The notes beneath the pieces were generated by a model. The model saw only the letters and a program-made list of their open reading frames with translations, was not told where the DNA came from and did not search any database. Source: Gordionus sp. m RMFG-2023 (lineage: Eukaryota; Nematomorpha; Gordioida; Chordodea; Parachordodidae). From it: a DNA stretch of 64,000 nucleotides. The DNA is taken from contig NC_088776.1 in assembly GCF_954871325.1 (NCBI RefSeq), positions 58,614,954 through 58,678,953 of the forward strand, given 5' to 3'. Both the position numbers and the translations under genes were made by a program. Positions 27,458-38,922 of this stretch are shown here, piece after piece; the stretch's first letter is position 1; every line of letters begins with the position of its first letter.

Positions 27458-27612
27458 AAGGCAAAGGAAAAGGCAATGTAAACGGAAAAGGCAATGGAAA
27501 GGAAAAGGCAATGGAAAAGGAAAAGGCAATGGAAAAGGAAAAGGCAATGGAAAAGGAAGGAAGGAAAAGGAAAAGGCAATGGAAACGGAAAAGGCAATGG
27601 AAAAGGCAAAGA
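27458..27612 (+). repeat. 12-bp minisatellite GGAAAAGGCAAT
   Basis: Repeated units of GGAAAAGGCAAT with GGAAAC, GGAAAG and GGAAGG variants. In one frame it reads as Gly-Lys-Gly-Asn repeats, but small indels change the frame. A splice-acceptor-like ATGTTTTGTAG immediately precedes it, so an exon cannot be excluded. Confidence 0.85.
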
Positions 27613-27729
27613 AATAAATAAAAGTATATAAAGTAACTTATATTAATTGATAAAGAAATAATTGGTTATACCTTTTCAGATAAAAGTTTCTAATATATAA
27701 CTAAGACTACGTGTATTTAAAAAAATTAA

Positions 27730-28370
27730 AGTGTTAGTTTTTATATATAAATTAATATAAGGTTGGCTTCTCTATAAAACATAATAAACGTAACTGTAAG
27801 TAGTGATAATTAGAATCCAAACTATTTTAAAAAATATTATTTAATTTTATATTTTATAAAAATAGTTATATTATCTTTTATCTCCTAAATCAATTATTTT
27901 CCTCCCTGATTGAAAATATAATAAGAGACATAATATTTTTATTTACAATTTTTCTAATTAAATTTAAATATTGTGGTTTAAATCGAATAATATTCAAATT
28001 TTATAAAAAATATTATAATAATTTTAATATACATTATATATTTATAATTATTATTCTTTTTTTTAGACACCACTCTGGTTAATACTCCATCCAGATAAAG
28101 ATTAACATTTTATTAAATAGTGATTTCAATTCCAACTTTTATATTTCTTAAATAAATTTTAACTGCTTTATATTATTTTCTGATTTATTATAAAACTTTG
28201 GGAATTGGGACAATCATATCATAAATTGATTTTGTATAAATTAATTTTTATTTTCAAAATCATAGTTAAAGGTGCATTAAGATTTGGGGCTGTATAATCA
28301 TAAATTTGTTTTTATATCTTACTGGGAATAAAAATACATCACGCAATTTGACTCAGATTATATATGTTAG
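27730..28370 (+). repeat. ~620-bp direct repeat, copy A
   Basis: Aligns with 31,560-32,160. Shared landmarks are AATATAATAA.AGACATAATATTT, TTTTTTTTAGACACCA, AACATTTTATTAAATAGTGA and ACGCAATTTGACTCAGATTA. The two copies are about 3.8 kb apart, same orientation. Confidence 0.8.
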
Positions 28371-28739
28371 AGTCAATGTGTTACTTTCAGCAATGTGTGC
28401 ATTGTCTGATTTTTTTCAGCAAATATAACTTTTGATCGCTAATTTTTAATATTTATTAAGATTAAATTTTTTCCGTGTTTTTTTAATATATCTTTTAATC
28501 GCTTATTTTTTAGGTAAAAATATATATTGTTGTAAACATAAAATTTCAGTGAAGATGTAACACAGCAAAGTGACAAATGTCAAAATAGTTATTTTTACCT
28601 TTTTTGAATTTTTATAAACCAATATGTAAAAATATATATTGTAAACATGATAAGAATTTTAGTGAAGATGCACCACGAAAAACTTACTATGTTTTAAATT
28701 TATTAAAAGATTTTTATTGACATAAACTTAGATTTTATA

Positions 28740-28930
28740 ATAAATTTTAATAATATTGAATTAGAGCACTTAGCAAAAGTTTTTAAAGAAAATTACTCTT
28801 ATAGAGAATTTAGTTTATAGAGAAGGATTTTACAGAAAATAATGTTTTCAGAAAATGAGAATGATTTTAAAGACAAAGAAATTATAGAGAATGATGTTTA
28901 TAGAGAATATATTTAAATAGAATCATTTTT
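28740..28930 (+). repeat. TATAGAGAA-rich cluster, inverted partner at 33.6 kb
   Basis: Contains ATTATAGAGAATGATGTTTA and TATAGAGAATATAT. The reverse complement of 33,600-33,710 has the same words in the same order. The two clusters could be the diverged inverted ends of a ~5-kb element that includes the Merlin-like remnant, but no target duplication was found. Confidence 0.45.
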
Positions 28931-30480
28931 AGTCTTTTTAAAAATTATTATTTCATATATTTCATTTAATTTAAATCATTCATAATAATTTATCTCATTA
29001 ATACCCTATCCTGTCATTAATAAAATTTTCTCGAATACACTATATATTATTTCAAACTGGTGTTTACCCAATTTAAAGAACTAATTTAAATTAAATAAAT
29101 TAAACAAAATGAAGATATTAACACAAAATAAAACTTTAAAAGAATAATCATAAAGTAAAGAACAAAAAAGAAATATAATATACTATATTTATAAAAACTT
29201 TTTTTCTCATATGCTACTTAATAAACATATTTAATAAAAAATACAAAAATTTTATCAGGTAAATTACTTACATAACAAAAACTATATTCATAACTTCATT
29301 TCTTAATATACAAAAAAAAAGAAATATTTATCTAATATATTAATTAAACAAAATATTTAATAACCACATCATTTAAATCCCTAAAAATAATATCACGACA
29401 CACTATAAAAACAGAATTATTTATTATGATCATTTTTAAGGTTTGATATTTTTTCATTTTTTTTCAATGATATATTATAATACCTTTGACGATGAATTCA
29501 TAATAATGCATTTGAAAGTGTCATTGAATACAAATCAGCTGGACCAGACATTTTGGTAACCCATATAGTAACTAATCTTATGTTAAAAACTGCTATTAGA
29601 CAACTTGATTCTTTATTATCTCGATGTTCGGGCAATTCTTTAATAAAGTTTGTAACATACATAGGAATAAATTGGCTTCTCGTTTAAAATCTTCAAAGTT
29701 ATTATTATACTTCATTGCCTTTGTTAGAGTTATAAATCCAAATTGCAAATAGGTATTTATAAGAATGAAGCCAGGAAAACTCCGGGAAAACTTTCCATCC
29801 TATTATCTATTTTTAAATTACATCAGCTTCAATTTATTAAACTGTAACATTTTTTTTAATTTCTTTTGTTTACACAATTTTAAAGGGGCCATAATTTGAG
29901 AAGCGAATGTGTAAAGGATTTATCAACCAAAATTTTGATTTGACATCTATTACAGTGGGCTCCTAATTTCTCATTGAAAATTATATTCAGTCAATCCTCA
30001 ATTTGTCATTTTTTTTAAACTTGGTTTTATAAATTAGTTTTTAGATATAATTATCTTATGTAAAATTTATAAAACAATTATACATATTTTTTAGTCAAAT
30101 ATGGTGAGAATAATTAAACAACCAAATACCAATTTAGATTGAGATGATTTAATTTTTTTTATCAGAGGTATAAATTATTGACTTTATTTTTTAAAAGAAA
30201 GTCATTGAAGCTAAGGGAATTTTTTAATATTTTTTTTTTGTGAAAATTTTCATAATTCTTTCATTTTACTTTTAAAATGGAGTATACTATTAATAATTTT
30301 AAAAAGGCGTGTTCTATATTGGATGCTACTAATTTAGGATTATTAAATAAAATACTATTTAATCAATTTATTCAAATAAACATAATATATGATAATATAG
30401 GTCAGAATAGTTCTACATAAAATTATTTTAAAAAAATTTAATTAATTTACTTAAATTTGACACATTTTGTATTACGATAA
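28931..30480. other. Intergenic DNA, no confident gene
   Basis: Parts near 29.5-29.9 kb are less monotonous than their surroundings, but I could not read a protein family from them. Confidence 0.4.
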
Positions 30481-30489
30481 TTCTTATAT

Positions 30490-31260
30490 TTGTAAATGAG
30501 AGGAAAATTTTTGTTCAGTTCTGGGAATGCTCGCCTTAAGATCCCTACATAAACGCTCTATTCGTTGAATAGGGTCGATATATCATTTGAGTCTATAAAG
30601 TTTCTGCTGTAATTGACCGAGTAATGATCAAATCCATTTTCATTAAATATTAAATTTTAAAATTTATTCATATTTAATTAACCAATTCCATTTGTCCATC
30701 ATTATAGTTGAATCAGTGGGCGTGCTTACTGATTTTACCAAGAAGGGTCTCTTTATCTCTTTTCAGTTTCAGCAAAATAAATTTACTTGATATCCCACCT
30801 CCAACACATGGCATTTGAATTTAAAATTCTTCCTGTGTTATTTTTCCTTTAAAAAATATGGGATTCATCTATTTCGATTATATGCCCATTCCCTATTTTT
30901 TCAAAGGATATGACATGTGTATGACAGAAAATTTTTTTAAACATAGCATACCTAAACAACTTAATATTTTACCATCTTCCAATAGTAATTTGTACAACTC
31001 TATTAAAGAAGACTGTCACTGATATAAATCATTAACACAAAAAGATATATTCGATGAATAAATTTGTTCACAGGAATTAATATTTCAATTATAGTTCCAA
31101 ATTAAAAAACTAAAATTTAAAAATTAATATATTAAAAACACTTCCTTATAGAATAGCTGCTTGAACATGTTGTGCATCCTAATCTTTAAGATAATGCATT
31201 TTTCTACATTTTCATGTTATACGGATGATTAATAAGAAGCTCATGATCTTTTAAAAAAGC
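30490..31260 (-). pseudogene. Merlin/ISXO2-like transposase remnant
   Basis: On the minus strand a frame near 30,854-30,894 reads GNGHIIEIDESHIF, matching the first catalytic Asp block (V/I-E-I-D-E-S) of ISXO2-like transposases carried by IS1595 and eukaryotic Merlin elements. Further on, near 30,575-30,625, HYSVNYSRNFIDSNDI resembles their V-N-H-S-x-x-F-V-D-P block. The segment RDLRRAIP-like that normally follows is seen in a shifted frame (GILRRAFPELNKN). Order and spacing fit the family. Stops and frameshifts are frequent, so it is a fossil. Its ends are not identified; the TATAGAGAA clusters outside it are candidates. Confidence 0.6.
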
Positions 31261-31559
31261 CATGGTTCTTTTATATTAATTATGATATCGGGAAAATTTA
31301 TGTAATCCATAAAAATGGGAAATATTTGTTAAATTTAAGAAAAATATTATACGTTAAATTAATATTTATTTAAAAAATCTATCGTATATTTATTATCTTA
31401 AATAAAAATAATATTTAAAATTTCCCTTAGTTTCAGTGACTTACCAAAAAAAAAGTATAATTTTTTGTAGACATTAATCCATAAAAATCTGAAATGGCTT
31501 CTCTTAAAAATATAACAAACATGCTTTCTTAAAGGTTTGTTTCTTGTCAAAAAAAAAGT

Positions 31560-32160
31560 AACTGTAATTAGTTATAATTAGAATCCTTATTTAATCTCAA
31601 TAAAAAATAATATATAAAATAAAAAATATTATTATTTAATTTTATATATTATAAAAATATTTATATTATTTATTATCTCCTAAAACAATTAATTTCCTTC
31701 TCGATTGAAAATATAATAATAGACATAATATTTGTATTTACAATTTTTTTAATTTAATTTAAATATTGAGGTTTAAATCGTATAATATTCAAATTTTATA
31801 AAAAAAATATAATGATTTTAATACATTATATATTTATAATTAATATTCTTTTTTTTAGACACCATTCCGGTATTATCCAGATATTAACATTTTATTAAAT
31901 AGTGATTTCATTTTTAACTTATATATTTTTTAAATAAATTTTTACCCTTGTGCTTTATATCATTTTCTTATTTTCTGATTTATTATAAAACTTTGGGGAA
32001 TTGGGATAATCAAATCATTAATTGATTTTGTATAATTTAATTTTTATTTTCAAATCATAGTTAAAATTGCATTAAGATTTTGGGCTGTATAATCAAAAAT
32101 TTGTTTATATATCTTATGGGAATAAAAATATATTACGCAATTTGACTCAGATTATATATT
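31560..32160 (+). repeat. ~620-bp direct repeat, copy B
   Basis: Partner of 27,730-28,370. Confidence 0.8.
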
Positions 32161-33599
32161 TAACATATTATCGTATAAATACTTTTAGTTTTATTTTAGG
32201 ATTTTTGAGAATATTTTTAAATATTTTTGCTACAATCATGGATTATAGGAGTGGAAAATGAGAATTAAATAAATACATATTATATGTTTTATCTTACGCA
32301 AGAAATGTTTTAGAGTGATTTATGCTAGTGAGTGTTATGTATTGATGTATTAACGGATTATTTGTAATTATTGAGTGTAAAAAAAAGAAGAAAAAGAAAA
32401 AGGATTATCATTATTAGATTTACGAAAGTTTTTGTATAAATATTTTATATGAAATAAAAAAGCGACATTCGTTTAAAATTATGTATATTAAATTCTACAA
32501 GTAGAACCACTATATTCCACCATTCATAAAATAGATCTACTATCATATTATTCCAAATAGGAATTTAATTTTATATATAAGATGGCTCAAATAAAAATGT
32601 GGTATTTCTGAAATCTTTATGCCTCAATAATACCTGACCTTTTATAAAAAATCCTGTATCTTATATCTAAAATAAAAGTATTCAAGGTAATTAATTCCAA
32701 ACTCGGAAGATATGTTGTTATAAATCTAAAGCAACAATGATAGTGGATCAATTAATGAATGGTATAAAAATTGAAAATTTAGCAGTAGGGGAATAGTATA
32801 TTGAGTTACTTAAATAATGAATTTAACAAAGAGGGTATAATTAAATCACAGTTTATCTAATCCTAAAATTCATCTGGATGAATCTTTTTTACCACATAAT
32901 TAAATCAAATAAGACAATACAATCACTGCAAAGGATTTTCTATTCAGATATTGGAATCTAATGACACACAAACAAATATTCTATTACAAACATCTCCAAA
33001 GTGGGAAAAGATTTTAGCAGATGGAAGGAAAAAAAAATTAAGCAATAATGGACAAGTAAAGAACAACCCTTTTAAAGATTGTTATTGTTATTATGTAATG
33101 TAAAAGACAACAAATGATAAATAATGCGATTAAGAATTTTTTTGATTCATTTTTTCTGTAAAGTCTAAAATAATAATTTTAAAAAAATCAAAAACTAAGT
33201 TTTTAATAATTTGTTTTCTAATTTAATAAAAAATCAAATATTATCATTTTAAATCATTTAGTAATGGAACATTTTTTTCAAATAAGACATCATTTTCTTC
33301 TCTTTGGTCCTTTAATCAAATTTGCAAATCGAAATAAGGTAGACAATTTTAAAAAAAAATTATAAGTGTAACAAGTTTTTAAACGAGGCTAAAAATAATA
33401 TTTATTGATACACTACTGTTTATGATTAAGCAATTTTCGTCATAACAAAAAAGATTAGTAAATAATTAGATACAAGGAGTTTTTAAATCTCAAATGTAAT
33501 TGAATTAGACGGTAAATGGTCATATTTGAAATTTGAAATTTATTTCAGATAATATATTTCTAAAATGACATTTTTGAAATCATGTACAACATAAATTAC
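32161..33599. other. Intergenic DNA, no gene seen
   Basis: No frame with family resemblance and no element ends recognised. Confidence 0.5.
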
Positions 33600-33710
33600 T
33601 TACATAATAGAAAATAAAAAATCATTCTTTATAAATGATATTCTCTATAAACGGCATTCTCTATAATTGTTTTCTCTATAAAAGTTTCACTATAATCGCA
33701 ATCTCGTTTC
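33600..33710 (-). repeat. TATAGAGAA-rich cluster, inverted partner of 28.8 kb
   Basis: CATTCTCTATAATTGTTTTC and TTCTCTATAAA units; the reverse complement matches 28,800-28,920. Confidence 0.45.
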
Positions 33711-34179
33711 TCTGCAAAGGCGGGATACCAATATATTTACATTGCATCTATGGATAAAATCGCTAGTCAACTGGAAAGACGATTTGGCCAGCATAAAAAA
33801 ATATTTTTTTAAAAATAACTTAATTTTTTTAAAACCCCACAAAAATGTAAATTTTCTAAGCAATTTTAGCCAAGCCAACAATTTGATAGCAATAAAATTT
33901 ATTTGGCGCCAGATAAGGACAGCGTTTAGAATGGGAATTTGGAGCACTCTGAACTGCGTCAAATTTAGGAAAATTAAAAATGGAACCTTGACCACCAACT
34001 TATTTAATATATTTTAACGTAAAATTTGTTCAATTTGATCACCGTTGGCACTACGATATATGCCCAGACTAGACATTTTCCCTAATTAATATTAATTTCT
34101 TAATAGTAGTTAATGGAAATTTGATCGGGACTTAAAATATTGGTCAAAAGGGAGTTAACCTTTCCCAAATTAGGAAATG
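33711..34179. other. Mixed-composition DNA, overlapping short frames
   Basis: Overlapping ~90-100-codon frames exist on both strands (33,690-34,017). Neither has a recognisable domain and they are mutually shadowing, so I do not call a gene. Confidence 0.4.
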
Positions 34180-34345
34180 TTGTATTGTATTAGAACCAGA
34201 GATCTTTTTTTTAGTTAAGCTCTAGTTTATAAACTCCGATAAAATTATAAACCCAAGCCGGAGATAATATAAAACTCGTAACATTCCGTAGCATAGAATA
34301 ACCATATTTACTACAACTCTATAAAAATTGGCGCAACCAGTCCAA
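34180..34345 (+). mobile_element. Possible LTR and primer-binding site of an LTR element
   Basis: TGTTGTATTGTATTAGAACC begins a ~135-bp segment ending TTTACTACA (a TG...CA pair). A few bases further on comes TTGGCGCAACCAGTCC, the kind of primer-binding sequence that follows an LTR in Ty3/gypsy-type elements. GC-richer sequence continues to about 34,480. No protein-coding part and no second LTR were recognised, so this would be a fragment or fossil. Confidence 0.4.
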
Positions 34346-34499
34346 ATCCAAAGACCAGCCAGTGAGCTGGCGAGCGGTGATTCTACCCACCGAGTAGATT
34401 AAAATTGATTACGGTCAGGACCTAAATACAGGATAGAAAATTTCAATGGACGGGGCCACGCTGAGCACTAATCTGCATGTTCTGTAATATATTTTAAAA

Positions 34500-35372
34500 A
34501 AAACGCAATCTAAAATACAAATATTTTTTTTTTAAATTCAATAAGGGGGGGGGGTGCGCTAAGGATTTCTAAAACTAAGGAAATCCCCCTGTAAATCTAA
34601 TTTGCAAATTTTATATAGAATTACTTTTTTTGCATATTTTAGATAAAATTTCCTATTGCCTTCTCTTTTTTTGGCTAATTTTTAAAATGTGAGCCTCCCG
34701 TAGCTTAAAAAGCTAGGCGACGTAATTTGAGGTTTAAAAAAAAGAAACTTAAATGTATACTTATGGGAAAATAATATTAAAAAAGTTGAATTTACGTGAT
34801 AAAAAACAATTTATATAGGAATTTAAAGGTTTTTTTTTTGCTTTGCTTTAAATTTATACTTTTAAATTTATAAAAGAAATTAGGCCTTAAGTTAATATTT
34901 ATATTTAGTAATATACATTGTAGCAATTTTTATCTTAAATTGATTGACTTAAAATAGTTTGGCTTAACTATAAAAGGTATAACTTCGGTAAGGTAATACA
35001 TAAATCATCTAAATATTTTTTTAATTACCTTTAGAGAAGAAAAAAATATAATTTTTTTAAACATTTACTAAATACTCTTTAAATGAATATTCGCCAAAAT
35101 TTAATGGTAATAATAATTATTTATTTTTTTTTTCAAGTTTTTGCATATTTATATTTTGTCCATGTAATAATTGCGTTATAATAATAACTTTAAATTAGTT
35201 TTCTCATGTTAGAATTAATTTTTCCAACCAAAATTAAATTTTTTTTTTAATGGTTTAAAAATTATTGTTAGCGCTCAACTCACTTAAAATCATGCCATTC
35301 TAAAGTTGATTTTTTTTTCTTTCTTTTATTTTTACTAGACTTATCTTTTTTAAACTCATTATTTCTGATTAG
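34500..35372. other. Intergenic DNA with poly-G tract
   Basis: A run of G near 34,543-34,554 and AT-rich sequence; no gene seen. Confidence 0.5.
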
Positions 35373-35507
35373 CAGAGTTGTTAAAGTATCTATATAGTGA
35401 TCTAGATATAAAAATGTGGTATCTGTATCTAGATAGATTTTTGATTAAAGTACCTGTATCTGTATCTGTATCTAGACCCATTTATAAAGTATCTTTTAAC
35501 AACTATG
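35373..35507. mobile_element. 135-bp hAT-type MITE
   Basis: Exact 8-bp duplications CTGATTAG flank it (35,365-35,372 and 35,508-35,515). Ends are inverted: CAGAGTTGTTAAAGTATCT and, from the right, CATAGTTGTTAAAAGATACT. The interior is a short GTATCT-rich repeat. Too small to encode a protein. Confidence 0.9.
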
Positions 35508-35524
35508 CTGATTAGTGTCGTTAA

Positions 35525-35680
35525 TGCCCGATTTAGATTTCAGACAAAAATAATATAATGTGAGCCTGTAGATTTTGCTCATAGATGGGCAGAAAGGTTT
35601 GAGGCTCTATTTGCCAAATCTAGAGGTTTACATATTTTGGCTAAAATCTTGATAGGGCGGTTTAACAACACTAATTCCGA
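35525..35680. repeat. Half of a GTGTTGTTAAA-type MITE
   Basis: GAGCCTGTAGATTTTGCTCA to GGTTTAACAACAC. The right part matches the end of the element at 40,990-41,199; the left part matches the sequence flanking the MITE at 47.96-48.06 kb in inverted orientation. Confidence 0.5.
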
Positions 35681-35776
35681 TAACTTTTTCCGGTGTTTAA
35701 TCTTGAAGAATAGTGATTATTATAATAACAAATTCTAGAAGTTTCGAGGCTTCGAAATCGAACAGGATATGAACTT

Positions 35777-36091
35777 ATGAGAATTTTTTTTTTATATCAG
35801 GCCTCCCTCTTATCGATTTTCTTACTTATGTTGTTAACCTTTGACCAACTGTCCAAAAGTAGTGTCCAGGTCACGGCACATTACTATGGAGGGAATGGTG
35901 GGTACGGACACGGAGGCTATGGGCATGGCGGAGGTTATGGGCATGGCGGAAGTTATGGACAAAGCTATGGGAATGACGGAAGTTATGGTGGAGGCTATGG
36001 GCATGGCGGAGGAGGATATGGTTATGGCCACAGAAGGCATCATTACAACTCCGATTATTACAACAACGAAAATGATTATGATGATTTATAA
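35777..36091 (+). CDS. Secreted Gly/Tyr/His-rich small protein
   Basis: A 104-residue protein. Residues 1-34 look like a signal peptide: a short basic start, the hydrophobic stretch SLLSIFLLMLLTF (10-22), and a likely cleavage after VTA (32-34). Residues 35-83 are built from GGYGHGG, GGSYGQSYG and similar units; the tail is basic/His (GHRRHHY) and then acidic (NDYDDL). Such low-complexity secreted proteins occur in cuticles, secretions and antimicrobial-like families, but no function can be assigned. Base composition is clearly less AT-rich than its surroundings. The start is uncertain: the codons after ATG contain TTTTTTTTTATATCAG, a very good splice acceptor, so the true first exon might lie upstream and the ATG could be intronic. 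No upstream exon was identified; a MITE ends 262 bp before the start. Confidence 0.65.
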   Translation: MRIFFLYQASLLSIFLLMLLTFDQLSKSSVQVTAHYYGGNGGYGHGGYGHGGGYGHGGSYGQSYGNDGSYGGGYGHGGGGYGYGHRRHHYNSDYYNNENDYDDL

Positions 36092-36900
36092 TCAATATAA
36101 AAATACCTTGTTCTGATTATATTAAAGTATTTTTTAAAAATTTCCAAGAAGATGTGAGACACAAATAAAATCATTTTTAAAAAAAATAAATAAATTCGTA
36201 TATCATTTATAAAATATGAAAGGAAAATGAATATTATATTTTTAAAATTACTATCATAAATGATGCAAGAAGTAAAAATTGGGTGCAAATCATGATATTC
36301 ACAAGGTAAATATAGCTGATTCAGGGTTATTAATGATTTACATGTCAGATTTCTGCGCTAATGCCTCTGTAAATTTTGGCAAAAACCAAAGATACCGAAT
36401 TGGGGCAGCACAATAATGAATTAATACCAATTAGCTGTATATGCCATATACTACATAATTCTTGCAAGAAGGCAATGAATGTACTATCAGTGGATGTCGA
36501 AATAATTTTGTCAATTTTTTATATATATCTAAAAAATTTATTAGGTTGAGATGTAGATATTCATTTTATTTAAATCTATGGAAAATATGAATTATTATTA
36601 TTCACAAATTTCAGTATTAGAAATTATTTTACTAAGAAAATAAGTGTATTTTTTTTTTGAAAAAATTCTGTTTCAAAATATGGGCTCTTTATTTTTTGAT
36701 TTACAAATTCAATTCATAATGATTTTAAAATGAGATATAAACATAAATAATATATTATTTTTTTTAAAAAAAAATAATGGTATAAATTAATGACTGGTCG
36801 AAATATTTTGGGCAAAATAACAAGAACTAATAATAAAAAAAGCAATTTATAAAAATGTTTTAAAAAAATTTATAAGGTGCATTGAATAATATTGTACCAT
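36092..36900. other. AT-rich intergenic DNA, no gene seen
   Basis: No supported feature. Short minus-strand frames here are AT-run artefacts. Confidence 0.5.
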
Positions 36901-36903
36901 ACC

Positions 36904-37040
36904 AGGGTTGTTAAATCACATAAATTTGGACAACTACAATATGGACTTAGCCAAACTTATTATTAAGAGTAATTTATTTTTTTAAGGGAGGGATGGGAGG
37001 GGGGGGGGGGGGTTGATTTAACAAACACTAGATCACGTGT
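36904..37040. mobile_element. Possible small inverted-repeat element
   Basis: CAGGGTTGTTAAATCAC on the left and GATTTAACAAACACTAG on the right form imperfect inverted ends around ~130 bp containing a long poly-G tract. No target duplication matched. Confidence 0.4.
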
Positions 37041-37126
37041 ACTTAAAATAAATTACATTAAATTATACATTTTCAATTTTACAAAAAATAAATAATTTTG
37101 GATATTGTTTCATTTTTAAAAAAAAA

Positions 37127-38922
37127 TTAATCATTTGTGGCTTCCGAAATTTCATCCTCTAAACTTTTGATAAATTTTTCGGTATTCGCTAATTTTTCAT
37201 GAATATCGTTTTTGCTTATTGTTTTGGCGGTGTTGGTTTTATCTAAATTTATGAATGTCGAATCATTTAACTTTGACATATCTTCACTCAGCAACGAACC
37301 CATCATTTCAAATCCAGCATCGGCTTCTTTATTATTTGTATCTGTACTAAGTTCAGTGATATCATTATTTTTGCTGAAAGGTGTTTTTCCTACCATTTCA
37401 TCTGTCAGTGTCATGTTGAGATGTTCAAAGTCATTGGGATCTTTAGTTTCATGATCGTTTTTCTGGGAACTTGTTAGGCTTACAGAAGTTGAAAGAGAAT
37501 CTGGAATTTCCAAGTCTCTGAGATCTTGTGATGTTACCATTCCCAATTCTGAATGTATGGTTTTGTTAGAAGGTGATGGTAAAATTTCATTATTTGAATG
37601 TTTCTCAATTGAATTTCTAGAGGTTGGGACTTTGTTAGTAGTTATTATATCCACTATCTTTATTCTGTCATCTTTCTATTCAGTAAAAAAAAAATTTAAA
37701 TAATTTAAAAAGGGGAAAGTTGATAATTAAGTTCACTATCATGATAGAAATTGCATACAAGTTTATCTTTCTCAAAGGAGGTAAAGTGTACACAATGTAA
37801 GAGCCTATATATGGTGTTATCTTATTTTAAGTATAGGATGGTACCTCTATGTAACTTAAAAAATGATTATTTTATTATGCAGCAATGAAAAACTACTTTG
37901 ATTTAAGTAAATAGTCAATAAATTTTTTATAATATTAAATATATTAGTTATTAAGCTGCTTGACTTTAACTGACTTTTAAAAATGGCTAACTCAATATTT
38001 TATCCAGAAAAATGTTACATAAGACTGAAGGTTTTTTTCATAGGATAAAGGTTTGGACCATTATCTGATAAATATAAAAAATACCTTATTGTTATCTAGG
38101 AATAATCCAGGAAGGCCAGACAAAAATACCTCTTCTAATCGATTACGTCGTTGTTTTTCTTCTTCACTCATATTTTGCCGCTTTTCCAAAATCTGTGAAT
38201 GATAAGAGATTTCCATCTCAGCTAAATATAATTATTTAAAATTATTATATGGCATTACTTAGGTTTTTATGCTTAAGAATTTTATTAAAAAGAAAAGATT
38301 ATAAATACATTTAAAATCAATTTTGTTTAATAACATTGTAAGTTTTCCAATTGCATTCTTTTTTCTTCTCTATATGCTGCTAGTTTCAAACGATGGTTAA
38401 GTTTATTTTCCTGTATGTCCATCTGATCAGTAGTATCTTGCAACAAGTATAATGAATTTTCAGTGTCTTCAAATAGACTTTCCAAACCAGCTTAGATATT
38501 TATTATATACATTATGTTTATACATATTTACATATAGAGGATAATATTTTATTCATATTGTTCATCATTTCTGTGAGTGATTCAGCTGAATTGATTACCT
38601 TTGTCAGTATTTTATCATTTTCATTACATTTTGATAAAATTTCTGATAGTACATTATCAATATTTGTAGCCTTTTGAGAGTTTTTTGTAGTTTCATGATG
38701 AATGTTAGACCATATGTCACTTGTGCTAATATTATTAATAGATTAAAATCTCAATAAATTTACTTATCAACTAAAATTTCCAATGAAGATTTTATTTTTA
38801 TTTTATCAGTTTCCTCGTTTCTAAGATTATAATTTAGATATTTATTTATTAAGGTGATCTAACCTGGGTATTAACCCTTGTTGTAAGGTATCGGTTATTG
38901 TTTTCCTCAAGCTTGAAAACAT
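37127..38922 (-). CDS. DTNBP1: Dysbindin (BLOC-1 subunit), six exons
   Basis: Dysbindin is a coiled-coil subunit of BLOC-1, which sorts cargo from endosomes to lysosome-related organelles and acts at synapses. Exons on the minus strand are 38,922-38,864, 38,820-38,764, 38,725-38,532, 38,490-38,335, 38,221-38,085 and 37,675-37,127. All junctions are GT-AG, frames agree, and the total is 1,152 nt (383 residues; human is about 350). The N-terminus MFSSLRKTITDTLQQGL, the block SLEILVDNTSDIWSNIHH, the block GLESLFEDTENSLYLLQ, and RLEEVFLSGLPGLFL line up in order with remembered dysbindin blocks (LELLSRYEDTWAALHRR; LEASFEEVENNLLHLED; QKFFEEAFQQDMEQYL). Residues ~30-200 are helical; the last exon is Ser/Thr/Asp/Asn-rich and poorly conserved, as in other dysbindins. 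Introns are 43, 38, 41, 113 and 409 bp; the last contains a MITE remnant. The first ATG follows an in-frame upstream region with no competing start. Confidence 0.9.

Noticed and set aside
35834-36116. Other frames over the Gly-rich gene (His-rich and Met-rich readings on both strands)
   Set aside because: Repeat-driven shadows without signal peptide or family resemblance.
38041-38085. A 20-bp intron (GTATTTTTTATATTTATCAG) in dysbindin
   Set aside because: Using it leads to a stop after eight codons; the acceptor at 37,676 joins in frame to a long open exon instead.
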